From positions 4,340,001-4,404,000 of the forward strand of contig NZ_CP043042.1 in assembly GCF_008122265.1 (NCBI RefSeq): 64,000 nt of DNA, read 5' to 3'. Source of the stretch: Marinobacter fonticola (GTDB lineage: Bacteria; Pseudomonadota; Gammaproteobacteria; Pseudomonadales; Oleiphilaceae). Within the stretch, counting starts at the first letter, position 1. Every line of letters starts with the position of its first letter. A program made the translations under genes and the position numbers. Below are positions 1 through 8,636 of the stretch, piece after piece. The notes below the pieces were generated by a model. The model had not been told where the DNA came from. It saw only the letters and a program-made list of their open reading frames with translations, and searched no databases.

Positions 1-5
1 CGTCG

Positions 6-248
6 TCAGTTCTTCTTTATCATACTGACGACCCACAACAGAACGATCGCCCCCACTGTGGCCGTCACCAGGGAGCCTATAGTCCCATGCGACGACAAGC
101 CCAGCAGGCGAAACAGAAAGCCGCCCAATAACGAGCCAGCCACACCCACGCCAATATTGGCCAGCACGCCAAAACCGCGCCCCTTCATGATCAGGCCGGC
201 CAGCCATCCCGCGACGCCACCAATGATCAGAAACAGAATCAGGTTCAT
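6..248 (-). CDS. GlsB/YeaQ/YmgE family small membrane protein
   Basis: An 80-aa, almost wholly hydrophobic protein with three predicted membrane helices and the Gly-rich pattern of the transglycosylase-associated/GlsB-YeaQ family (starts MNLILFLIIGGVAGWLAG, with a central GVGVAGSLLGG). In this family members are stress-induced inner-membrane proteins of unknown biochemical role. The ATG at 248 is preferred over a longer reading frame because AGGGGGTGAA lies just upstream and the extra N-terminal residues are polar and unlike the family. It is a single gene pointing out of the window. The family assignment is firm; the function is not known. Confidence 0.85.
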   Translation of the reverse strand: MNLILFLIIGGVAGWLAGLIMKGRGFGVLANIGVGVAGSLLGGFLFRLLGLSSHGTIGSLVTATVGAIVLLWVVSMIKKN

Positions 249-387
249 TGCTTCACCCCCTGTGAGCACCAAATAAAAGGTTGGCACCCGGCGCCAGTCC
301 GAGTACCCCGACTGCAATACCGAAGGAAATTCACTGTAAAGTCAAGCAGTCGGGGGCCACACAGGGGTAAACAGGCCGGTTGGGCGG

Positions 388-1104
388 TCAGGCTGATGCG
401 GAGCCGCTCAGCTCCCTGATCGCTTCGCCCATCTGCCGATGGCAGCGGGCCATCAGATCCGGGATATCATCCGGCGCCAGATTAGCGGTTTCGATAGGCG
501 GCAGCACACGTAGACGCACGGGCCGGCGACGCCCCATCAGCCCGATGGTGTCCGCGCGATAGGGAGCCGCGCAGACCATAGTCACCGGTACGCCGGCAGC
601 AACCGCAGCGTGAAAAGCGCCTTTCTTGAACGGCTGCAACGCCTTGCCGCGGCTGCGGGTGCCTTCGGGGAAAACCCAAAGACTCTTGCGCTCGCGGGTC
701 ATGGCGGCAGCGGCTGTCTGGATGACGGCAACGGCACGGCCGGAGCGGCTGCGGTTGATCAGTACATTGCCACCCAGCCAGAACACCTGGCCAAAGAAAG
801 GAATCCAGCGCAGGGACGCTTTACCAATGGCGACGGTGCGTGGCGGCAGCATATCCGCCATTAGAAAAAGATCGTCGTTATACTGGTGATTGGCGACGAT
901 GACGGTGGGACGGTCGGTGGGCATGTGCTCATAACCCTCCAGCGGACGCTCGAGACCCAGCACAAAGCGTCCAGTCCGGGCCACCGCCCAGCCGATAACA
1001 CGCGTGTTTTCAGGATTGAACGGGCGGGCCAGGCACAGCAATAGCCCCAGAAGACAAATAACGGGCACCGAAAGCCAGGCCAGCAATGCTCGAATATACT
1101 GCAT
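388..1104 (-). CDS. PlsC-like 1-acyl-glycerol-3-phosphate acyltransferase
   Basis: A 238-aa lysophospholipid acyltransferase. An N-terminal membrane segment (about residues 8-27) is followed by the family motif I NHQYNDD (HX4D, His73 and Asp78), a block around GNVLINRS and motif III FPEGTRSRG (about 145-153), which bind glycerol phosphate. The family transfers an acyl chain from acyl-ACP or acyl-CoA to lysophosphatidic acid or a related lysolipid at the inner membrane. The ATG at 1104 has GGGAG seven bases upstream; the preceding in-frame TTG lies in that spacer. It appears monocistronic. Whether it is the essential PlsC or an accessory paralogue cannot be told from one window. Confidence 0.88.
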   Translation of the reverse strand: MQYIRALLAWLSVPVICLLGLLLCLARPFNPENTRVIGWAVARTGRFVLGLERPLEGYEHMPTDRPTVIVANHQYNDDLFLMADMLPPRTVAIGKASLRWIPFFGQVFWLGGNVLINRSRSGRAVAVIQTAAAAMTRERKSLWVFPEGTRSRGKALQPFKKGAFHAAVAAGVPVTMVCAAPYRADTIGLMGRRRPVRLRVLPPIETANLAPDDIPDLMARCHRQMGEAIRELSGSASA

Positions 1105-1212
1105 CAATAAACTCCCATACGCCTAATCGGCGTACACGCGTACGCCATGGGCGGTATAGGATATCGATCAAGGCTTGAATTTGGAACAAATCGAGGGTCG
1201 GCTACGCCTCGT

Positions 1213-1503
1213 TCAGGACAGCGCGCGCGCCATTTCCCGGCACTGCTGACAGTGCTCGGCGGTGCACATTTCATAGTCGTGCAGCACCACACCGTAGCTG
1301 TAGCTGACGGCCGCTCCACGCTTGTGGGCGTCCGCGTCCAGGATATAGGCCCTGGCGGACTGATCGGCCTGCTCAAACGATTCGAACGGACCCAGCGTCG
1401 ATTTCTCGCGGGTCGAGAAATACCAGCGCCGTCCGACGGCAAAATAGCGACTCGAGCGGGACGGCAATGGCGCACGCTCTCCCTGTCGTTTCTGCAAAAA
1501 CAT
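1213..1503 (-). CDS. DUF6316-like small soluble protein
   Basis: A 96-aa protein starting MFLQKRQGERAPLPSRSS, with an aromatic block RYFAVGRRWYFSTREK followed by GPFESFEQADQSARAYI and a C-terminal Cys/His-rich end (YEMCTAEHCQQCREMARA). The first half matches what I recall of DUF6316, a short domain common in marine gammaproteobacteria; the assignment is from memory of the pattern. The ATG at 1503 follows an AAGGGAG ribosome site, so the longer frame beginning in the upstream AT-rich stretch is not used. Three Cys in CX4HCX2C order could bind metal, but this is only a suggestion. Function unknown. Confidence 0.65.
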   Translation of the reverse strand: MFLQKRQGERAPLPSRSSRYFAVGRRWYFSTREKSTLGPFESFEQADQSARAYILDADAHKRGAAVSYSYGVVLHDYEMCTAEHCQQCREMARALS

Positions 1504-1593
1504 GACACCGTCTCCCTTGGGAGCCTCTGAATTTGGTAAGGCCAATTTGCGCCTGCATTGCTTATTTGTCAAACAATGTTATCGGTACTGTTG

Positions 1594-1629
1594 AATAGAT
1601 ACCGAACGGGTTAATAGATACCGAACGGG
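1594..1629. repeat. 17-bp direct repeat, two copies
   Basis: AATAGATACCGAACGGG occurs at 1594-1610 and again at 1613-1629, a 19-bp period (nearly two helical turns). It lies between the DUF6316-like gene and the end of the sortase gene. ATCGGTA at 1581-1587 is inverted to the TACCGA inside the first copy. The spacing would suit an operator for a regulator acting on the same face of the helix, but no promoter was identified. Confidence 0.6.
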
Positions 1630-1643
1630 CGTACCAGACGTGC

Positions 1644-2243
1644 TCAAAGCGACGCCAGATCCCCAGCCACATACACCCCGCCCTCCTTAAAACTCTCTGC
1701 TTCAATGACGTAGCGTAAGGGTCCGTTAGGGTCGAGCGCATTGAATGGGTAACACGTAATGAGAATCAGGCGATTGCCACCACCGGCCTGGAAATCGATG
1801 CGCTCCTGCCGCGCATCGACGACTCGTTCACGAATCACTTCATAGGGCCGCCAGTGGCCATCCAGGCCCTGAACCTCCAGCCGGTCGCCGGCACGAATCT
1901 CCTGCAACACGCTAAAGTGCGTATCCCGATGCCCGGCGAGAATGACCGTACCGGCCTCACCGGGAAGGGCGGACACCGTCATATGGCCCGGGCCAAAGGC
2001 CAGACTCTCGCCATGGGTTCCGGACACTATCACCAGCGGCTCCTGACCGCCGGGAAACCGCAGGCGGCCTACCGGCCAGGTATCCGCCCAAGGCCACGGC
2101 CTACTCTGGGCATGTTCGGCCTGACTCTGGGCCCAGGCCAGGTTGAGCAATTCCTGAGCCAACGTTGCCTTGAGCGGTATCCACAGCCCGGCCAACAGGG
2201 TTATGGCCGCCGCCAGCGTAAAGGTCATCAATAAACGCATCAT
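1644..2243 (-). CDS. Class GN sortase
   Basis: A 199-aa membrane-anchored transpeptidase of the proteobacterial GN class. An N-terminal membrane segment (about residues 4-22) is followed by the sortase barrel with catalytic His105 (ILAGHRDTHF), Cys164 (LILITCYPF) and Arg177 (GPLRYVIEAE), the complete triad. Sortases cleave a C-terminal sorting signal and attach the protein to an amine acceptor; in Gram-negatives the acceptor is unknown. Its start overlaps the stop of the upstream substrate gene by four bases (ATGA), so the two are translationally coupled. With the adjacent substrate and divergent PdsR/PdsS pair it forms the dedicated sortase system. Confidence in class is high. Confidence 0.93.
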   Translation of the reverse strand: MMRLLMTFTLAAAITLLAGLWIPLKATLAQELLNLAWAQSQAEHAQSRPWPWADTWPVGRLRFPGGQEPLVIVSGTHGESLAFGPGHMTVSALPGEAGTVILAGHRDTHFSVLQEIRAGDRLEVQGLDGHWRPYEVIRERVVDARQERIDFQAGGGNRLILITCYPFNALDPNGPLRYVIEAESFKEGGVYVAGDLASL

Positions 2244-4399
2244 CCGAACACCCTCCGGCGCGCCACAAACACCACAAACGCCGGCACCAGTCCCGCCAGG
2301 CCGATGGCGACCAGGAGCGTCGACGCAGTGGCCGTCTGCGGATAGCGCAGCATGCCCGAATTGCTGCCCGCCGGCAGCAGTGTCGGTACGGACACTAACT
2401 TCATGGCCTCTTCATCAGTGCGAACCGGCGTCTGGTCGACTGCGACAAAGCTGGTATAAGACGTGACCAGGCCATGCTTGAGTGCCAGTGGTGTCACCTC
2501 GGCCTTTATCTGATCCTCACCGATGCCGTGAATTCTTTGGTCGGTCACCTGGTTGATTGCCTGGCGCGCCCAGTAGCGATGCAGGCCTTGCCCCGGTGCA
2601 GCGGCATCCAGTGGTAGCGACCGTTGCCACTCTGCACCATCGGGCAGGCGGCCCCGGATGTGTAGCGCCCCGGCCGGCGCCTGGCCGCGAGCGACGATCA
2701 ATAGGGGCTCGCCCTGAAACAGATCGCCGGGTGTTTCTGGGTAAGCCACTGGGGTATCGGGCCAGTCTGCTTCGATATCAGCGAGAACCGGTGCTGCCAT
2801 ACGCTCCAGCAGCGCACCCAACTGATTGGCCACGTCGGCGCTGCTGCCTACCGCCGTAAATGTCCCTCGACCGAACCGGGCTGCCTCGCGCATGAAATGC
2901 ATATTGGGCGCTGAACCAATACCCACCGTGAACAAACGTGACTGGCCCAACTGTTCGCGGATTTGACCGAACAGCGCGCGTTCACTACCCACCGCACCGT
3001 CGGTCATAAACAGGACCTGACGCAGCCGGGGGTTCTGATCCTGAGGAGAAAGCGTGTCTTGTTCGCTACCGTGCTGCAGACGAAGGGCCCGTTCCAGCGC
3101 CGGTGCCATTTCCGTACCGCCGTTGGCTTGCAGGTTGGCCGCGTATTGGCGGGCGGCCTGCAGAACCTCCGCCGTCACCGGACGGGCGTTGTCGAACAGC
3201 GCGGAGGTCTCGCTGTTGAACTGGATAATGTTGAAACGATCACCGGCCTCAAGGGTTTGCAGACCCGCCGTCAAGGCGGCCCGAGCCTGGCGAATGGACT
3301 CGCCGGCCATGGAGCCGGAGGTATCCACCACAAAGATCAGCTCCCGCGACAGGGATCGCCCGCTGTCGATGCCCGGCACCAAGAGCGCCAGCAGATAATC
3401 CTCACCGTCCCAGTTTTCATGGAACACCGCCGCCGACGGCGCAATCTCACGTTTGGGCAGCCAGCGCACCACCAGGTCGCGATCCATAACAACGCTACCG
3501 CTCTTGGGCGTCACGTGTACCTGCTCCCCTTGCCAGACGGGCGATACGGCGTGGGTGGGGCTGATGACCTGCTCGATAGGCAGCCCGGCGTTGAGGGTTA
3601 GTTGCACCTGCGCCTGGTGGCTACCGGTGGGGACGTCGCCGGGGTTAACGGTGAACGGGCTGATTTCGCCAGCATCCGGCACCTGGGTCGTCGGCACCGC
3701 CCAACCGTGACGCCAGGCCAGTGGCCGCTCGCTGTCGCCTGCGGCAAGGCCGGGCATATAGCGCGGTGTCAGCGTGGTCGGCAGACGCAGTTCGAACGCA
3801 CCGTCGCGGTATGTCACCGCCTGCTGGTACCGTAGCTCGACGGTGACGATGGCTCCGGGCGGAATATTAGCCACCCGCGTGGTGAACAGGTTGGGCCGCT
3901 GCTGTTCCACATGAGCCGCCTGCCTGCCGTCGTCACGGGCGGTTTCATAGGTCTGCCTGGCCTGCTCGCGCGTCTTGATCTCGCCAACGATAATGCGCTC
4001 GCCAATCCGTAGCTGCATAGCATAGACGCTGGCCTGCTCGGGCAAGGGAAAAACATAGGTTCCCTCGCGCCAGTCGCCGCCGGTATTGCGGAAGGTCTGC
4101 TTCAGTCGCGTATCCGCCAGCATGCCACTGACCCGCACGCGGTAGTCGGTGTTCAGGCTCAGCGCCGTCTCGATCTGCCCGCCCGCCGTCGCCAGACGCA
4201 GCTCACCGGTACCCGGAGCCTCTCCCGCCTGGGCCGCCTGGGCCGCGGCCGACTGCAGCACAAAGAACAGGATCACCGCCAGCCACAGGCTGACGCCCTC
4301 CATCCAGCGCAGCTGTCGCAGGTGCTTCCCGCACGGGCGCGTCCCGGGGTTCGCTTCAATGGGGTATTCACGGTAGCGTGACGTAATCAGGGTTCGCAC
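2240..4399 (-). CDS. Marine proteobacterial sortase target protein (VIT and VWA domains)
   Basis: A 719-aa secreted protein. After a basic stretch and membrane segment (SLWLAVILFFVLQSAAAQA) comes a VIT domain (about residues 60-190), then a VWA domain whose metal site reads FVVDTSGSMAG (about 355), and a C-terminal sorting signal: YPQTA, a hydrophobic helix and ARRRVFG. This is the architecture of the single known substrate of GN sortase. The start is a GTG at 4399: GGAGGA stands six bases upstream, whereas the longer frame to 4450 has only a TTG and no ribosome site. It probably mediates surface adhesion or matrix binding through VWA; that is inference. Confidence 0.92.
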   Translation of the reverse strand: MRTLITSRYREYPIEANPGTRPCGKHLRQLRWMEGVSLWLAVILFFVLQSAAAQAAQAGEAPGTGELRLATAGGQIETALSLNTDYRVRVSGMLADTRLKQTFRNTGGDWREGTYVFPLPEQASVYAMQLRIGERIIVGEIKTREQARQTYETARDDGRQAAHVEQQRPNLFTTRVANIPPGAIVTVELRYQQAVTYRDGAFELRLPTTLTPRYMPGLAAGDSERPLAWRHGWAVPTTQVPDAGEISPFTVNPGDVPTGSHQAQVQLTLNAGLPIEQVISPTHAVSPVWQGEQVHVTPKSGSVVMDRDLVVRWLPKREIAPSAAVFHENWDGEDYLLALLVPGIDSGRSLSRELIFVVDTSGSMAGESIRQARAALTAGLQTLEAGDRFNIIQFNSETSALFDNARPVTAEVLQAARQYAANLQANGGTEMAPALERALRLQHGSEQDTLSPQDQNPRLRQVLFMTDGAVGSERALFGQIREQLGQSRLFTVGIGSAPNMHFMREAARFGRGTFTAVGSSADVANQLGALLERMAAPVLADIEADWPDTPVAYPETPGDLFQGEPLLIVARGQAPAGALHIRGRLPDGAEWQRSLPLDAAAPGQGLHRYWARQAINQVTDQRIHGIGEDQIKAEVTPLALKHGLVTSYTSFVAVDQTPVRTDEEAMKLVSVPTLLPAGSNSGMLRYPQTATASTLLVAIGLAGLVPAFVVFVARRRVFG

Positions 4400-4518
4400 A
4401 GCACTTCCTCCGTTATCGTTTCCGGCCATTAAACCGGTGACGACGGGCAAAGCCGTGTGCGAAGCTGGCCCAAACCGGGCCGAATCGTGATGAATTGTGG
4501 CAACGATGCCGAGCGTAC

Positions 4519-4546
4519 TTGCGAGACGCGGTAGGCGTGTTTAAAT
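4519..4546 (+). promoter_or_regulatory. Candidate sigma-70 promoter for pdsR-pdsS
   Basis: TTGCGA (4519-4524), a 16-base spacer and TTAAAT (4541-4546) lie 31 bases upstream of the pdsR ATG. Each hexamer matches consensus at four of six positions. It sits in the divergent gap between the sortase substrate and the two-component genes, where shared regulation by PdsR would be expected. A prediction from sequence only. Confidence 0.4.
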
Positions 4547-4576
4547 ATCGCAGAGCAGTTACCAACAGGCCCTAGC

Positions 4577-5278
4577 ATGAAACGTCACATCGTACTCATC
4601 GAGGATGAGCCAGCCATTCGCGAGAACTATCGCGATGCCCTGGAACGTCGCGGCTATCAGGTGTCGGTCTATGCCGATCGCCCCAGCGCACTGGCCGGGC
4701 TCAAAGGTCCACTGCCGGACCTGGCGATCATCGATGTGGGTCTGGGCGACGAGATCGAAGGCGGCTTTGACCTGTGCCAGGCTTTGAGACAGCGTTCCGC
4801 CCTGCTCCCCATCATCTTCCTCACCGCCCGGGACAGCGATGCCGATTCGGTCACCGGCCTGCGCCTGGGTGCCGACGACTATGTCACCAAGGACATGAGC
4901 CTGGATCACCTGTTCGCCCGCATCGCCGCCCTGCTACGCCGCACCGACGCCTGGGCTCAGAGCAGCCAGCAAGGCGACGAAGTGCTGCGCCGCGGACGGC
5001 TCAGCCTGAACGTGGACCGCATGACCGCCGAATGGAACGAACGGGCGGTCGAATTCACGGTGACCGAGTTCTGGATGCTGCATTCTTTGGTGCTCCACCC
5101 GGGCCATGTGCGCAATCGCACTCAGTTGATGGACGCAGCCAATACCGTGCTCGACGACAATACCGTCACGTCCCACATCAAGCGTATCCGCCGCAAATTC
5201 CAGCAAATCGACCCGGACTTCGACGGGGTGCAGACCGCCTATGGCTTTGGCTACCGCTGGAACGCCCATGAGGTGTAG
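4577..5278 (+). CDS. pdsR: PdsR, response regulator of the dedicated sortase system
   Basis: A 233-aa OmpR-type response regulator. The receiver domain (residues 1-120) has the acidic pocket IEDEP and phospho-acceptor Asp53 in LAIIDVGLGDE, with the conserved Thr of FLTARDSD and Lys of DDYVTKDMS. The C-terminal winged helix (about 135-230) ends in the usual SHIKRIRRKF and GFGYRW. Only 12 bases separate it from the kinase gene, and it is divergent from the substrate-sortase pair, which it presumably controls. The match to the proteobacterial dedicated sortase regulator rests on this context together with the OmpR fold; the signal is unknown. Confidence 0.9.
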   Translation: MKRHIVLIEDEPAIRENYRDALERRGYQVSVYADRPSALAGLKGPLPDLAIIDVGLGDEIEGGFDLCQALRQRSALLPIIFLTARDSDADSVTGLRLGADDYVTKDMSLDHLFARIAALLRRTDAWAQSSQQGDEVLRRGRLSLNVDRMTAEWNERAVEFTVTEFWMLHSLVLHPGHVRNRTQLMDAANTVLDDNTVTSHIKRIRRKFQQIDPDFDGVQTAYGFGYRWNAHEV

Positions 5279-5290
5279 GCCCGAGCTGAC

Positions 5291-7330
5291 ATGCCCCGCC
5301 TGACCCTCAAGCGCCAGCTGCTGATCGCCTGCCTGTTAACGTTGCTGATCCCCTGGGCGGGCCTGCAGTTTGTGCTGGAGCTCGATCAGGCCCTGCGACA
5401 ACAGGCCTCCAGCCAATTGGCGCGGCAGGCTGAACGCCTGGCCAGCACGATTCGGCGCGACCGGGAAGCCCAGCTCCCGGCCCAGCAAGCGTCACAGCGC
5501 GTTCTCTATGCCGACGCGCTGAGTCGTCCACTCTATCTGGATGGTTACGGCGACGATTGGCCCACCTGGAGCGAGGAAACCGACTCTGCCTACGCTTCGC
5601 CGGTCACGGCTTCCGAACCCGTACAGTGGCAAGCCGCGGTGGATCGGCAGAACCTTTACCTATTGATTCGCGTGCGCCAGGCCCCGGGCCGCTACTTCGA
5701 CCCCGGACAACCGCAACGCCCCCACGCCCACGTACGGCTCTATCTAAGTCGTGACGGCCAGCCCCACACCCGGGAAATTCGCACGCCGGCTCCAGGTCCG
5801 GTGGTGGCTCAGTCCACGGGTACCAACGGCGCCAGCGATTTCCGCGTGACCGGCGTATGGCAGGCAACGGGCCAGGGCTACCAGGTGGAGCTGCGTATGC
5901 CGCGCCCGGCTCTGAATACTCCCGTGGGTTTCGAGGTCTGGCACCCGGATGCCGGCATGTCGGGTGGTTATAGCGTACTTGGTAACATGGGCTACGATGC
6001 CAATCGGCACCTCCCCCATCTGCTGCACCCTATTCGTGCCCTGGAAGCCGAGATTCAACCGCTACTGGCGGCTGGCCAACGGGCGCTGGTGATTCACGAT
6101 AAAGGCTGGGTGCTGGCTGACAGCTCGACGCCGGTCCCCGAAAGCGAAACGGATTTCGATCAGCTCGGTCCGTGGCAGATCGTTGAGCAGATTACGCTGA
6201 ATGGCTTGCGGGCCATGCTTCGACGGTACCAGCCCGAACCCACCCGGCTACCGCAAAATGCCTCGCATTACCACTTGGGGACTCTGCCTAAGGAGGGGCT
6301 GGTACGTCACGGCAGCGACGAGTCGGCGCTCGTCTATCGAACGACGCTAAACGACATGAACACGACGCCGGTGACGCTGGTTCTGGAACAATCGCTGAAA
6401 GACATCCTCGCTCTGTCCGGCGATACCCTGGGCCGTGTCATCGTGCGCAGCGTCTTCTTCGTCGGGCTACTAGTGCTGATCCTGCTAGGCTATGCCAGCT
6501 GGCTGTCCTGGCGCATTGCCAAACTGCAGCGCAACGTGGCTGCCAGCTTCGACGCCGACGGGCGCCTGATACAGCGCATGCCGCAAAACACCTCCCAGGA
6601 CGAGCTGGGCGACCTTTCGCGCCAGTTCAGCCACCTGGTGGATAACCTTCAGGGCTACACCGATTACCTGGAGAGTTTTGCCCGGCGCCTCTCACACGAG
6701 CTCAAGACGCCCGTGGCCGTGGTGCGCTCATCGCTGGAAAACCTCAAGCACGACGCACCCAATGTGGCCGGCTCACCCTATATCGCCCGAGCCTCACAAG
6801 CCACCGACCGGCTGAGTCAAATCCTGCAGGGCATGAGCGAAGCCGCCCGGCTGGAAAAGAGTTTCGACCAGGTCGAGCCGGAAGTCTTCGATCTGGCGGA
6901 TGTCGCCAGCCAGGCCGCGGCGGCCTACGAGAGCCTCGACCCGGACCATGCCATTCGCTACGCCGGCCCGGCCTCCGGCTGCAAGATGTCCGGGTCGCCG
7001 GAGTTGATTGTGCAACTGCTGGACAAGCTGGTGGATAACGCCCGGGACTTTACGCCGGCAGGCGGCCTGATCGAGGTGCGACTGGTGGCTCAGGGAGCCC
7101 GATGGCGATTGCAGGTCTTCAATGCCGGGCCACCCCTGCCCGACCATCTGGCCAGCGAAATCTTCAATCCCTTCGTATCCCTGCGCGAGGGTGCGCAGGA
7201 AGGCCACCTCGGCCAGGGGTTGCAAATTGTACGGCTGATCACGGCCTATCACCGGGGCGAGGTACACGCCCGCAATAGCCAAAACCCGGACGGTGTGGTG
7301 TTCGACGTCAGGCTACCGCGACAGGCATGA
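5291..7330 (+). CDS. pdsS: PdsS, sensor histidine kinase of the dedicated sortase system
   Basis: A 679-aa membrane kinase. One helix near the N terminus (about residues 10-27), a large periplasmic region of roughly 355 residues, a second helix (about 385-408, VRSVFFVGLLVLILLGYASW), a HAMP-like linker, the H-box RLSHELKTPVAVVRSSLENL with His469, and an ATPase domain with N-box DKLVDNARDFTP and glycine box GLGQGLQI-like sequence near 640. The unusually large sensor region, containing beta-rich carbohydrate-module-like sequence (about 80-230), is typical of PdsS. It probably phosphorylates PdsR. The ligand is unknown; sugar or cell-wall material is a guess from the fold. Confidence 0.9.
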   Translation: MPRLTLKRQLLIACLLTLLIPWAGLQFVLELDQALRQQASSQLARQAERLASTIRRDREAQLPAQQASQRVLYADALSRPLYLDGYGDDWPTWSEETDSAYASPVTASEPVQWQAAVDRQNLYLLIRVRQAPGRYFDPGQPQRPHAHVRLYLSRDGQPHTREIRTPAPGPVVAQSTGTNGASDFRVTGVWQATGQGYQVELRMPRPALNTPVGFEVWHPDAGMSGGYSVLGNMGYDANRHLPHLLHPIRALEAEIQPLLAAGQRALVIHDKGWVLADSSTPVPESETDFDQLGPWQIVEQITLNGLRAMLRRYQPEPTRLPQNASHYHLGTLPKEGLVRHGSDESALVYRTTLNDMNTTPVTLVLEQSLKDILALSGDTLGRVIVRSVFFVGLLVLILLGYASWLSWRIAKLQRNVAASFDADGRLIQRMPQNTSQDELGDLSRQFSHLVDNLQGYTDYLESFARRLSHELKTPVAVVRSSLENLKHDAPNVAGSPYIARASQATDRLSQILQGMSEAARLEKSFDQVEPEVFDLADVASQAAAAYESLDPDHAIRYAGPASGCKMSGSPELIVQLLDKLVDNARDFTPAGGLIEVRLVAQGARWRLQVFNAGPPLPDHLASEIFNPFVSLREGAQEGHLGQGLQIVRLITAYHRGEVHARNSQNPDGVVFDVRLPRQA

Positions 7331-7441
7331 CGCATGTGACAGCATCGTATCGCCGTTTCTGGTAGGCTGCCGCTTCACCACGACGAATCGTCGCTACGTT
7401 ATCATTATGACAAGCCCACGGACCGGGCAGGAGAACGCAGG

Positions 7442-7882
7442 ATGCGCCCTCACCTTTACGCGCTCATTATCGCCATGAGCCTCAGTACCGCTGTATCAGC
7501 TGAAATTTTTCAATGTCGCCAGGCCAACGGCCAGGTGCTCTTCTCCGATCACGCCTGTGCAGACGACGCCCGCATTGTGCATGTCGACCCGGTTCTCACC
7601 GGTGGACGGTTGGATACCGGAACGGATGTGGAGACCTGGCAGCCGGACAAGCGCCCGCGCGACCGGGCCTCCTCCGGCTGCGACCGCGGTTATATCCAGT
7701 CCACACAGCTACGCACCTACCGCGCACGCCGTCAGGTTCAGCTGGGCATGAGTGCCAAGCAGGTGCGCTATGTCCTGGGGGCACCCAATGCGAAGAACGG
7801 TCAGTGGTGGATCTACGAGCGCAAGGGCGAAGAGACCGGTCGCTACAAGATCGTCGGCGGCTGTCTCGATAAATGGCGCTGA
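7442..7882 (+). CDS. Secreted DUF4124 protein with SmpA/OmlA-like C-terminal part
   Basis: A 146-aa exported protein. A signal peptide (about residues 1-19, ending TAVSA) leads into a DUF4124 module: EIFQCRQANGQVLFSDHAC has the family pattern of a Cys pair around GxxxFSD. The second half (about 95-146) carries LGMSAKQVRYVLGAPNA and WWIYE, the signature of SmpA/OmlA-type (BamE-like) repeats. AGGAG stands eight bases before the ATG. DUF4124 proteins are periplasmic and uncharacterised; BamE-like folds bind other envelope proteins, so an envelope role is likely. No lipobox is present, so it is probably soluble in the periplasm. Confidence 0.8.
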   Translation: MRPHLYALIIAMSLSTAVSAEIFQCRQANGQVLFSDHACADDARIVHVDPVLTGGRLDTGTDVETWQPDKRPRDRASSGCDRGYIQSTQLRTYRARRQVQLGMSAKQVRYVLGAPNAKNGQWWIYERKGEETGRYKIVGGCLDKWR

Positions 7883-7895
7883 TGTCTGTGAATGC

Positions 7896-8636
7896 CTATT
7901 CAAGCGCCGCTTTGCGGGCCAGGTAAACCGTATTCGATGATTCGCCATTCTGGAACGGGTTGAAGAAGCGGACCACTCTCGCCTCGACGTCGACGAAGAC
8001 GTCGCGCAATATCGCCATGAAGGACTCTGCCGGCGGCTCGTTGGACCAGACCGCGAAGACGCCTCCCTCGTGGAGCTGGTTCGCCATCTGCCCGAGGCTG
8101 TCCACGCGGTAGAAGTCTGCATTCGTCGCGTTCAAAAGGTCGCTGGGCGAATGGTCGATATCCAGCAGGATGGCGTGGAAGCGACGTGAGGGTTGCTTCG
8201 GATCAAAACCGCCGGCCGCGCCGACCGCCAAGTCAAAGAAACTGCCGTGCACAAAACGGCAGCGTCCATCCTGATTGAAGACCCGGCCGAGCGGGACTTT
8301 CTCCTGGCGATGCCAGCCAATCACGGTATCCAGCGCCTCGACGACCAGTAGCTCGTTCACTCTCTGGTCCTTCAAGGCGGCTTCGGCGGTATAGCCCAGG
8401 CCCAGACCGCCGACCACCACATCCAGGCTGTCGTCCCCGAGCTCACCGAGCGCCAGATCCGCCAGCGCCACTTCCGCGTCGACGAACATACTGGACATGA
8501 GAAATTCCTCGCCCAGTTTCACTTCATAGATATCTCGTTCGCCCAGTGCCGGTATGCGGCGGCGTCTCAGCGTAATCTCGCCAATGGCCGAAGGCTGGCT
8601 GTCAATCTGCTCGAACAGAGCGCCCATAGTCGTCAT
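7896..8636 (-). CDS. Spermidine-synthase-fold / class I SAM-binding protein
   Basis: A 246-aa Rossmann-fold protein. The nucleotide-binding loop DVVVGGLGLGYTAEAAL (about residues 78-94), an acidic strand end LLVVEALD and the catalytic-region HAILLDIDHSPSDLL (about 155) match the spermine/spermidine synthase superfamily. The conserved gatekeeper pattern of true spermidine synthases is not obvious, so it may be an aminopropyltransferase-like protein or methyltransferase of unknown substrate. ATG codons at 8636 and 8627 are both possible; no strong ribosome site distinguishes them. It is convergent with the preceding gene, with only 13 bases between the stops. Confidence 0.75.
   Translation of the reverse strand: MTTMGALFEQIDSQPSAIGEITLRRRRIPALGERDIYEVKLGEEFLMSSMFVDAEVALADLALGELGDDSLDVVVGGLGLGYTAEAALKDQRVNELLVVEALDTVIGWHRQEKVPLGRVFNQDGRCRFVHGSFFDLAVGAAGGFDPKQPSRRFHAILLDIDHSPSDLLNATNADFYRVDSLGQMANQLHEGGVFAVWSNEPPAESFMAILRDVFVDVEARVVRFFNPFQNGESSNTVYLARKAALE

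Noticed and set aside
1104..1530. Two overlapping frames over the DUF6316-like gene
   Set aside because: Arg/Pro-rich shadow translations without ribosome sites.
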